From an uncultured Bacillota bacterium (GTDB lineage: Bacteria; Bacillota_I; Bacilli_A; Izemoplasmatales; UBA1188), in contig ONMY01000167.1 in the NCBI GenBank assembly GCA_900318975.1, positions 1-10,865 on the forward strand: 10,865 nt of DNA, written 5' to 3'. Position 1 is the first letter of the stretch. Every line of letters begins with the position of its first letter. Positions 1 to 6,429 of the stretch are shown here, one piece after another. The notes under the pieces were generated by a model. It was given only the letters and a program-made list of their open reading frames with translations, was not told where the DNA came from and made no database searches. The translations under genes and the position numbers were made by a program.

Positions 1-147
1 GCGAACTCTAATGCATTCTGTGGTGAAATAATTGGCTATACTACTCCAAGATGGATAGTAACTATGTACATCGTTGATGCAGTAGTACTCGCAGGACTCG
101 CTCTATGGGGTACAATCGTTATTATCAAGTTTAAGAAGACTGCATAA
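1..147 (+). CDS. C-terminal end of a membrane-anchored protein (5' end outside window)
   Basis: Frame 1 is open from the first base to tandem stops TAA TAA at 145-150, giving 48 residues. The visible part is a short extracytoplasmic-looking stretch, then one hydrophobic helix of about 20 residues (roughly residues 20-41, containing VDAVVLAGLALWG), then a basic tail IKFKKTA. This is the layout of a C-terminal single-pass anchor with a positively charged cytoplasmic end. Similar tails occur on some membrane-bound glycoside hydrolase family 3 beta-glucosidases of Clostridia. That comparison is from memory and only suggestive, because no catalytic part lies in the window. The gene ends just before a perfect terminator hairpin shared with the convergent ECF gene. 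Confidence 0.7.
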   Translation, partial: ANSNAFCGEIIGYTTPRWIVTMYIVDAVVLAGLALWGTIVIIKFKKTA

Positions 148-166
148 TAATATAAATTAAATGTAA

Positions 167-197
167 AAAACGTCATGTGTTTAACACATGACGTTTT
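167..197. terminator. Bidirectional intrinsic terminator
   Basis: A perfect 14-bp stem (167-180 with 184-197) closes a 3-base loop (TTA). The stem starts with AAAA and ends with TTTT, so the hairpin plus U-run works on both strands. It lies between two convergent genes (stops at 145-147 on plus and 213-215 on minus) and probably ends both transcripts. Confidence 0.88.
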
Positions 198-212
198 AAT
201 TTACCTTTTTTA

Positions 213-797
213 TTATTTTGTATGTCTTCTATTTTTTCTTAAATTGATGATATAAATGATTGTTGGAGACAAAACTACATTAAGTAAAAATTCAACAATA
301 AAGTTTATACCAATCACAAGAAGAAGCAAAACAACATATACATTAGTATAATTCTCAGATACTAAAGACTCTAAGAACGGTCTAAATATTGTGAGTGCTG
401 CAATAGAGAAGAGCCCTGTATTAATAATTGGTACAAGAAGCGCTGCTAGAACTATTCCAAGTTTATAATTTGATTTTTCAAATATTCTATATACATATCC
501 TGATACTAGTCCTGCAAGCCCAGTTTTTAAAAGACATGTGATAATTGTACCTATCACTGTTAAAGGCATAAATATCGCAATTGTCGATGGAGATAGTATT
601 ACGATAAGTCCATTCACAAGGCCTAAAAAGAATCCTACAAGAGGTCCATAAAGAATTGCCCCAATAATAATTGGTAGAAGTGATAGATTGATTGATACAG
701 ATCCTATTGTAATATAGTTAGATAATATTTGAAGGACAACTAAAATTGCTGTTAGTATTGCTGTTCCAATTAATTTTTGAGTTTTAATATCTTTCAT
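213..797 (-). CDS. ECF transporter S component (substrate-binding membrane subunit)
   Basis: A 194-residue, very hydrophobic protein with about six predicted helices: roughly residues 8-30, 36-54, 52-70, 74-105, 112-138 and 152-183. The pattern INLSLLPIIIGAILYGPLVG (residues 36-55), with glycines through the following helix, is typical of S components of energy-coupling-factor importers. These bind a vitamin, cofactor precursor or metal and share an EcfA/A'/T energising module, which is not in this window. Substrate cannot be assigned from sequence. The start is supported by an SD (GAGGTG, complement of 803-808) 5 nt upstream and by an extended -10 a short distance further. The predicted 5' leader is only about 20 nt, leaving no room for a riboswitch. 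The gene diverges from the pentose operon, so a sugar or nucleoside-related substrate is conceivable but unsupported. Confidence 0.85.
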   Translation of the reverse strand: MKDIKTQKLIGTAILTAILVVLQILSNYITIGSVSINLSLLPIIIGAILYGPLVGFFLGLVNGLIVILSPSTIAIFMPLTVIGTIITCLLKTGLAGLVSGYVYRIFEKSNYKLGIVLAALLVPIINTGLFSIAALTIFRPFLESLVSENYTNVYVVLLLLVIGINFIVEFLLNVVLSPTIIYIINLRKNRRHTK

Positions 798-823
798 AAG
801 AGCACCTCTTTTTAATACAAGAT

Positions 824-832
824 ATTATACCA
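824..832 (-). promoter_or_regulatory. Extended -10 promoter of the ECF S-component gene
   Basis: The complement of 824-832 reads TGGTATAAT, a perfect extended -10 (TGnTATAAT). No convincing -35 hexamer is seen at 16-18 bp spacing, which extended -10 promoters tolerate. Transcription should begin near 817, about 20 nt before the ATG and just upstream of the SD. Confidence 0.75.
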
Positions 833-926
833 TAATAGAAAAAAACATTTTTATTTATTTTAAATTTTTTTATTTATTGGATATATTTAAAAACACATAA
901 TAAATACAAAAAAATATATTTTATTA

Positions 927-935
927 TGGTATAAT
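927..935 (+). promoter_or_regulatory. Extended -10 promoter of the pentose operon
   Basis: TGGTATAAT at 927-935 is a perfect extended -10. The position 17 bp upstream (907-912, CAAAAA) is not a -35. Expected transcription start is near 942, giving a leader of about 29 nt that contains the SD of the isomerase gene. Confidence 0.75.
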
Positions 936-970
936 TAAAATATAAAAGAAATAAACATGAGGAGATAAGA

Positions 971-2446
971 ATGAATAATATTCCAAAAATTAAGGTGGGA
1001 ATCGTTGCTGTAAGCCGCGATTGTTTTCCAGAAAGTCTATCAGTATCAAGAAGAGAAGCATTAGTAAAAGCATATACTAAATCATTTTCTAAAACTGATA
1101 TTTATGAATGTCCAATATGCATTGTAGAAAGTGAAATTCAAGCAATGGAAGCATTAAAAGATGTTAATAAACATGGATGTAATGCTCTTTGCGTATATCT
1201 TGGTAATTTTGGCCCAGAGATATCTGAAACTATGCTTGCACAAGAGTTTAATGGACCTGTAATGTTCTGTGCTGCAGCTGAAGAATCAAGCGATAAACTT
1301 GTAGGAGATAGAGGTGATGCATTCTGTGGAATGCTCAATGCAAGCTATAATTTAAAACTTAGAAATGTTAAAGCATATATTCCAGAATACCCCGTTGGTG
1401 ATGCAACTTACTGCGCTAATTTAATTCATGAATTCTTACCAATCGCAAGAGCAATCGTTGGACTAAAGAACTTAAAGATTATTACATTTGGTCCAAGACC
1501 AATGAATTTTATGGCATGTAATGCTCCAATTAAACAATTATACAATTTAGGTGTTGAGATTGAAGAAAACTCAGAACTTGATTTATTTGAATCATTTAAT
1601 AAACATGAAAATGATCCAAGGATCCCTGAAGTTGTATCTGATATGGCAAAAGAACTTGGAAAAGGAAATAAAAAGCCTGAAATATTAAATAAGCTTGCTC
1701 AATATGAATTAACTTTACTTGACTGGGTAGAGGCACATAAGGGTGCAAAAGAATATGTAGCACTCGCAGGAAAATGTTGGCCTGCATTCCAAACACAATT
1801 TGGTTGTGTTCCATGCTACGTTAATAGTAGACTAACTGGAAGAGGAATTCCAGTATCTTGTGAAGTCGATATCTATGGAACATTATCTGAATTTATTGGC
1901 GAATGTGTAAGTGAAGATATCGTAACCCTACTAGATATCAACAACACAGTTCCATATGATATGTATAAGAGCGATATTGAGGGTAAATTCAATTATAATT
2001 TCCATGATACATTTATGGGATTCCATTGTGGTAATACTTGCAGTAAAAAACTCTGTAATCCAACAATGAAGAACCAAATGATTATGGCAAGAAGCCTACC
2101 TGAGGAAGTTACTAATGGTACTTTAGAAGGTGATATCGTTCCAGGTGATATCACATTCTTCCGTCTCCAATCAACTAGTGATAACCATCTTTATGCATAT
2201 GTTGCAGAAGGAGAAGTTCTCCCAGTTCCAACAAAGAGTTTTGGCTCAATTGGTGTATTCGCAATTCATGAAATGGGAAGATTCTATCGTCATGCTCTAA
2301 TTGAAAATGGATTCCCTCATCATGGAGCTGTTCAATTTGGACACTATGGAAAAGAACTCTTTGAAGTATTTAAATATTTAGGTGTTGAAAAATTATTATA
2401 TAATCAACCAAAAGAAGAAAGATATCCATCGGAGAACCCATTTTAG
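971..2446 (+). CDS. L-fucose/L-arabinose isomerase-family sugar isomerase
   Basis: A 491-residue cytosolic protein of the L-fucose/L-arabinose isomerase superfamily, whose members interconvert aldoses and ketoses using a divalent metal. The family look is clear: an N-terminal Rossmann-like part (KVGIVAVSRDCFPESL, residues 8-23), a central acidic metal-site segment SCEVDIYGTL (E298, D300), LLDINN (D322), FHCGNT (H352) and a C-terminal histidine segment FPHHGAVQFGHYGKELFEVF (H450/H451, H458). By analogy with FucI and AraA the ligands would be an Glu/Asp pair plus a C-terminal His; I assign them from position only. The start is set by AGGAG (960-964) 6 nt upstream of the ATG. It is the first gene of an operon with a DUF4867-like gene 3 bp downstream and xylulokinase after that. 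The XylB partner implies the product is D-xylulose or a related ketopentose, so the true substrate may not be fucose. Stop codon is TAG. Confidence 0.88.
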   Translation: MNNIPKIKVGIVAVSRDCFPESLSVSRREALVKAYTKSFSKTDIYECPICIVESEIQAMEALKDVNKHGCNALCVYLGNFGPEISETMLAQEFNGPVMFCAAAEESSDKLVGDRGDAFCGMLNASYNLKLRNVKAYIPEYPVGDATYCANLIHEFLPIARAIVGLKNLKIITFGPRPMNFMACNAPIKQLYNLGVEIEENSELDLFESFNKHENDPRIPEVVSDMAKELGKGNKKPEILNKLAQYELTLLDWVEAHKGAKEYVALAGKCWPAFQTQFGCVPCYVNSRLTGRGIPVSCEVDIYGTLSEFIGECVSEDIVTLLDINNTVPYDMYKSDIEGKFNYNFHDTFMGFHCGNTCSKKLCNPTMKNQMIMARSLPEEVTNGTLEGDIVPGDITFFRLQSTSDNHLYAYVAEGEVLPVPTKSFGSIGVFAIHEMGRFYRHALIENGFPHHGAVQFGHYGKELFEVFKYLGVEKLLYNQPKEERYPSENPF

Positions 2447-2449
2447 TTT

Positions 2450-3058
2450 ATGAAAATATATAGTGTATATGATAAAGAATTTAGGGAATTTGGTGAAGTA
2501 CTTGAACATGGTGATTTTACTGAACTTTTAAAAGTTCTAAGTACTAAACCATCTCCACTTGATGGTACAATTTACGTTCCATCTGATAAAGACTTAGAAT
2601 CATGTAAAGAAAAAGAAAATATCGAAATAAATGCATTTGGTGGAATGCCAATTCAAATCGGATATTGTAATGGCACAAATCAAATGTTAAATTGTCTTGA
2701 ATATCATAAAAATTCAGAAATAAACATTGTAGAATCAGATACAGTACTCCTTCTTGGAAAACTTCAAGATGTTTTGGATGGTAAGTATGATACATCACTT
2801 GTTAAAGCTTTTATGGTTCCAAAAGGAGTAGGTGTTGAATTATATGAAACAAGCCTTCATTATGCTCCATGTAAAGCTGATGGCAATTTTAGAGTAATTG
2901 TCGTTCTTCCAAAAGGAACAAATTTAGAAAAGCCAGAAGGTGCAAAGTGTCCTAAACTTTATGCAAAAAACAAATGGTTACTCGCTCATCCTGATTCAAA
3001 TGAAGCTAAAAATGGCGCATACATTGGTTTAACTGGTGAAAATTTAAAGGTAGAATAA
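2450..3058 (+). CDS. DUF4867-like family protein, possible cupin-type sugar accessory enzyme
   Basis: A 202-residue cytosolic protein with no signal or membrane segment. I recall it as resembling the uncharacterised DUF4867 family, found next to isomerase/kinase genes of this type. The second half looks like a beta-rich cupin-like barrel: GYCNGTNQMLNCLEYHKNSE (residues 71-90), IVESDTVLLLG (93-103), then FMVPKGVGVELYETSLHYAP (121-140) and FRVIVVLPKGT (147-157). H86, E130 and H137 are plausible metal ligands, and the LHYAPC segment recalls ureidoglycolate-lyase-like cupins. This is inference. Function is unknown; a sugar epimerase, mutarotase or repair role fits its place between isomerase and kinase. 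No good SD sits at the right distance (GGAG at 2431-2434 is 15 nt away), so translation probably couples to the upstream stop 3 bp earlier. Confidence 0.82.
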   Translation: MKIYSVYDKEFREFGEVLEHGDFTELLKVLSTKPSPLDGTIYVPSDKDLESCKEKENIEINAFGGMPIQIGYCNGTNQMLNCLEYHKNSEINIVESDTVLLLGKLQDVLDGKYDTSLVKAFMVPKGVGVELYETSLHYAPCKADGNFRVIVVLPKGTNLEKPEGAKCPKLYAKNKWLLAHPDSNEAKNGAYIGLTGENLKVE

Positions 3059-3059
3059 T

Positions 3060-4517
3060 ATGTTATATATTGGAATTGATCTTGGTACAAGTTCAACAAA
3101 AGCTCTCCTCACAAATGAAAAGGGAGAAATAATTAAGAGTTCTTCAAGATCTTATGGTATTTCATATCCAAACCCAGGTTGGACTGAACAAAATCCAAGC
3201 GACTGGGTAAAAGCCTTAATTGAAATATTAAAAGATCTATCAAAAGACCACGAGGATGAGATTAATGGAATCTCTTTTGGCGGTCAAATGCACGGACTTG
3301 TTGTTCTTGATAAAGATGATAATGTTATAAGACCATGTATATTATGGAATGATGGAAGAACTGAAGCTGAAACAGAATATCTAAACGAAGTAATTGGAAA
3401 AGATAATTTATCTAAATATACAGGAAATATAGCTTTTGCTGGTTTTACACTTCCAAAGATTCTTTGGATGAAAAACCACGAGAAAGAAAACTTTGATAAA
3501 ATATCTAAAATAATGCTTCCAAAAGATTATCTAGCATATTATCTATCTGGTGTTCATGCAACCGATTATTCGGATGCATCTGGAATGCTCCTATTAGATG
3601 TTGAACATCGTTCATATAGTAAAGAAATGCTTGAAATTGCTGGAATTAGTGAATCAATGCTTCCAAAATTATATGAAAGTTATGATGTTATTGGAACTTT
3701 AAAAGAATCTATCAAAAAAGAACTCAATCTTAAAAGAGATGTTAATATTGTAATTGGTGCTGGAGACAATGCTGCTGCTGCAGTTGGAACTGGCACAGTA
3801 GGAAATAATAAATGCAATATTTCTCTTGGCACAAGTGGAACAATTTTCATTACATCTGATAAATATAGTGTAGATAAGAAGAATTCTCTTCATTCGTTCT
3901 GCCATGCAGATGGTGGATATCATCTAATGGGATGTATATTATCTGCTGCAAGCTGTAATGGATGGTGGCTAAATAAGATTTTAAATAGAACTGATTTTGA
4001 TTATCATAACACTGAAATGTCTAATGTAGATATCAATAATGGTGTTTTCTTTTTACCTTATCTATCAGGCGAGAGAAGTCCTCATAACGATGTAAATATT
4101 CGAGGAGCATTCCTAGGACTATCTCATACAACAACTGAAGCTATGATGGGACGTGCTGTCCTTGAAGGTGTTGCGTTTGCCTTAAGAGACTGCTTAGAGG
4201 TTGCAAAACAAAACGGTGTTAATATTACATCCACAAAACTTTGTGGTGGTGGATCTAAAACAACCCTTTGGATTTCTATTATTGCAAATGTCTTAAATGT
4301 TCCAGTTGAAATACCTTATGTTGAAGAAGGACCATCCTATGGTGCAGCAATTCTTGCGATGGTAGGATCAAAAGAATATCCTGATATTATTTCTGCGACT
4401 AACGCTATAATTAAAACAAAAGAAATAATATACCCAGATAGCAAGCAGGTATCTATCTACGAAGAAAAATATAATAAATTTAGAAAGATATATCCTAAGT
4501 TAAAAGGCTTATTATAA
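3060..4517 (+). CDS. xylB: Xylulokinase, FGGY carbohydrate kinase
   Basis: A 485-residue FGGY-family kinase that transfers phosphate from ATP to D-xylulose, giving D-xylulose 5-phosphate for the pentose phosphate pathway. Length is normal for XylB. Seen in order: the N-terminal phosphate-binding motif YIGIDLGTSSTKALL (D7), the xylulokinase-type GGQMHGLVVLD (residues 74-84), CILWNDGRT (93-101), MLPKDYLAYYLSG (152-164), the catalytic-base segment VIGAGDNAAAAVG (D236), SLGTSGTIF (255-263), LPYLSGERSPHND (332-344) and C-terminal LCGGGSKTTLW (394-404). The QMHG motif favours xylulokinase over ribulokinase or glycerol kinase. It starts 1 bp after the previous stop, with AAAGG (3046-3050) as SD, and is followed by a terminator, so it is the last operon gene. 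The isomerase upstream presumably supplies its ketose. Confidence 0.88.
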   Translation: MLYIGIDLGTSSTKALLTNEKGEIIKSSSRSYGISYPNPGWTEQNPSDWVKALIEILKDLSKDHEDEINGISFGGQMHGLVVLDKDDNVIRPCILWNDGRTEAETEYLNEVIGKDNLSKYTGNIAFAGFTLPKILWMKNHEKENFDKISKIMLPKDYLAYYLSGVHATDYSDASGMLLLDVEHRSYSKEMLEIAGISESMLPKLYESYDVIGTLKESIKKELNLKRDVNIVIGAGDNAAAAVGTGTVGNNKCNISLGTSGTIFITSDKYSVDKKNSLHSFCHADGGYHLMGCILSAASCNGWWLNKILNRTDFDYHNTEMSNVDINNGVFFLPYLSGERSPHNDVNIRGAFLGLSHTTTEAMMGRAVLEGVAFALRDCLEVAKQNGVNITSTKLCGGGSKTTLWISIIANVLNVPVEIPYVEEGPSYGAAILAMVGSKEYPDIISATNAIIKTKEIIYPDSKQVSIYEEKYNKFRKIYPKLKGLL

Positions 4518-4522
4518 CACTC

Positions 4523-4563
4523 ATAAATCACCATTTAAGGTTTAACCGAAAATGGTGATTTAT
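4523..4563 (+). terminator. Rho-independent terminator after xylulokinase
   Basis: A 14-bp stem pairs ATAAATCACCATTT (4523-4536) with AAATGGTGATTTAT (4550-4563). The 13-base loop can itself pair GGT with ACC (4539-4541, 4545-4547). A weak T-rich tail (ATTTT) follows. It closes the pentose operon 6 bp after its last stop. Confidence 0.85.
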
Positions 4564-4613
4564 ATTTTAAAATATAAAAATACTTTATTATGAAAGTAAA
4601 TGTAAAAAGCATG

Positions 4614-4622
4614 TGATATAAT
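4614..4622 (+). promoter_or_regulatory. Extended -10 promoter of the flavoprotein operon
   Basis: TGATATAAT at 4614-4622 is a perfect extended -10. No clear -35 is present. Predicted start of transcription near 4629 leaves a leader of about 16 nt that begins at the SD AAGGA (4630-4634). Confidence 0.75.
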
Positions 4623-4644
4623 TAAACTAAAGGAAGAATTATTA

Positions 4645-6429
4645 ATGTCTAGTATTTCCAAAATTGATCGAATCATAAAAGAAATCAATAGTTCATTTGA
4701 AGTAAGAGAAGATAATGGTCTTTTATTTCTTGATGGAAAAACTGATAATTATGATGAAATAGTTCTTGCAGGAAGAGAAGCTGTCACATCTGATCATTAT
4801 GGCGTAATAAATGATATTAGATTAGAGGGCGAAAAAGAAATAGAAGAGAATGATGAAATATTAGATTATTCTCTTGATAACCTCCATGTAGACTGTCTCG
4901 TTATTGGTGGTGGGGTAATTGGTAGTGCTATATTAAGAGAATTATCTAAATATAAATTAAATTCCATTTTAATAGATAAAGAATCAGACATCATAGAACA
5001 TCAATCTGGAAATTCTAATGGAATAATAGATTCTGGTTTAACAATTAAAAGTAAAACCCTAAAGGCTTTATATACAGTTAGAGGAAATAAGATGTTTGAT
5101 AAACTTTCAGAAGAACTTGAAGTTCCTTTTGAAAGAAACGGACATTTAATCCTTCTTAAAAATAGATTTGAAAAGATTTTTTATTCAAAACTATTTGTAA
5201 ATGCAAAAAAACGTCATATTCCTGGCATAAAACTAATTAATAGAAAGACATTATTATCAATAGAAAGTGAAGCACCTAAGTGGGCTAATTATGCAATCTA
5301 TATTCCATCAGGTGGTTCAATAAATCCATATAAATTCACAATTGCACTTGCTGAAAATGCTGTTGAAAATGGAGCATTAGTATTCTTAAATACTAAATGT
5401 TTATCTATGGATGTTTCTAATAATATAATAAAATCAGTTAAAACAAATAGAGGTACAATCTTCCCTAAGGTTGTAATTAATGCAACTGGTATTTATTCAG
5501 ATAAAATTGCTGAAATGGCAAAAGATAGAACATTTACAATTCATCCTGTTAAATCTACAAACCTAGTTCTTGATAAAAAAGTCTCATATATTGCAGAAAA
5601 AACATCATTTATAAAATCTCCAATAACTGTCATTAGAGATGAAAACGACACCAAAAAAGTTGGTGTTATTAGAGGTGTTAGAAAGCTTTTAAAACAAGAA
5701 AGAAAGTATATGTATGAAGAATTATCTACAATTCATTCAACTAGCGGTAATGTCATTATTGGCCCTGCAATAATAGAAACACCAAAAAGAGAAGATTATA
5801 GCAGTGATGTAAGCATAATTTCACAAATCATCGAAGAACAAAGAAAAGTATCACCAAAATTAAAAAAATCAGATGTCATATCTTATTATAGTGCAACAAG
5901 GGCATCGACATATGAAGATGATTTCGTTATCAGAAAAGGAATCTTTACTGAAAATATCTTTGAAGCATGTGGTATTGATTATCCAGGCTTAACCGCATCT
6001 CCAGCAATAGGAGAAGATATAGCGTCTATGGTAATTAATTATTTAAAAGAAAAAGGATATAAGATTCTTCCAAATAAATTATTTAATCCTCATCATTCTT
6101 CAATTAAGCCAATCAAAGATTATCCAAGATCACTTAGGGATAAACTCATAAAATCAAATCCTAAATATGGAATAATTGTCTGCAAGTGTGAGGAGATATC
6201 CTTAGGCGAAATTGAAAGCTGTCTATCATCACCTATCCCTGTTTATACACTAGATGCCATTAAAAAACGTATAGGGGCAGGAAGCGGAAAATGCCAAGGT
6301 TCAATCTGTTCACCACTTATTCAAGATGCTATCGCAAGAAAGAAAAGAACTAGTATTTTAAATATTAAAAAATCAAGCAACGAATCAGTTGTTTTATTTG
6401 AAAAAATAGAGGACAACAAGCATGAATAA
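4645..6429 (+). CDS. GlpA-like FAD-dependent oxidoreductase with BFD [2Fe-2S] domain and N-terminal extension
   Basis: A 594-residue protein of the anaerobic glycerol-3-phosphate dehydrogenase (GlpA)/DAO family. Three parts are visible. Residues about 17-62 are an extension with BON-like rhythm (GLLFLDGKTDNYDEIV ... YGVINDIRLEG). Residues about 82-465 are the FAD domain, with dinucleotide motif VIGGGVIGSAILREL (86-100), DKESD (111-115), VINATGIYSD (277-286) and CGIDYPGLTASPAIG (442-456). Residues about 509-565 are a BFD-like domain with all four cysteines (C513, C515, C550, C555). GlpA enzymes usually carry a His-Ala-Gly after the NSG segment; here it reads NSNGIIDSGL, so the His is lost and the substrate may differ. 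The SD is AAGGA at 4630-4634, 10 nt before the ATG. The gene overlaps the next by 8 bp, implying a complex. Electrons probably pass from FAD to the partner via the Fe-S centre. No glpK or glpF is nearby, so the substrate is unassigned. Confidence 0.82.
   Translation: MSSISKIDRIIKEINSSFEVREDNGLLFLDGKTDNYDEIVLAGREAVTSDHYGVINDIRLEGEKEIEENDEILDYSLDNLHVDCLVIGGGVIGSAILRELSKYKLNSILIDKESDIIEHQSGNSNGIIDSGLTIKSKTLKALYTVRGNKMFDKLSEELEVPFERNGHLILLKNRFEKIFYSKLFVNAKKRHIPGIKLINRKTLLSIESEAPKWANYAIYIPSGGSINPYKFTIALAENAVENGALVFLNTKCLSMDVSNNIIKSVKTNRGTIFPKVVINATGIYSDKIAEMAKDRTFTIHPVKSTNLVLDKKVSYIAEKTSFIKSPITVIRDENDTKKVGVIRGVRKLLKQERKYMYEELSTIHSTSGNVIIGPAIIETPKREDYSSDVSIISQIIEEQRKVSPKLKKSDVISYYSATRASTYEDDFVIRKGIFTENIFEACGIDYPGLTASPAIGEDIASMVINYLKEKGYKILPNKLFNPHHSSIKPIKDYPRSLRDKLIKSNPKYGIIVCKCEEISLGEIESCLSSPIPVYTLDAIKKRIGAGSGKCQGSICSPLIQDAIARKKRTSILNIKKSSNESVVLFEKIEDNKHE

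Larger units (their letters stand above)
824..935. repeat. 14-bp inverted repeat spanning the divergent promoter region
   Basis: Positions 824-837 (ATTATACCATAATA) are the exact reverse complement of 922-935 (TATTATGGTATAAT). Each arm contains the -10 element of one of the two divergent genes. The 84 bases between are almost pure A/T with several A- and T-tracts, including a 12-bp direct repeat TTTTTATTTATT at 848-859 and 867-878. The identity beyond the -10 core (five extra bases on the upstream side) may be chance in AT-rich DNA, or it may be a shared binding site. Confidence 0.6.

Noticed and set aside
798..970. A riboswitch upstream of the ECF S-component gene or the pentose operon
   Set aside because: Predicted leaders are about 20 and 29 nt, too short for any known aptamer plus expression platform, and no folded structure is visible.
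1138..1338. Antisense ORFs inside the isomerase, DUF4867, xylulokinase, flavoprotein, phosphatase and MetAP genes (for example 1138-1338, 2544-2798, 9119-9385)
   Set aside because: Each lies within a well-supported gene, lacks its own SD and promoter, and reads as low-complexity protein. They are reading-frame shadows.
971..2446. Calling the isomerase L-fucose isomerase (fucI) or araA
   Set aside because: The family is clear but the substrate is not, and the XylB partner and missing fuculose aldolase argue against a simple fucose assignment.
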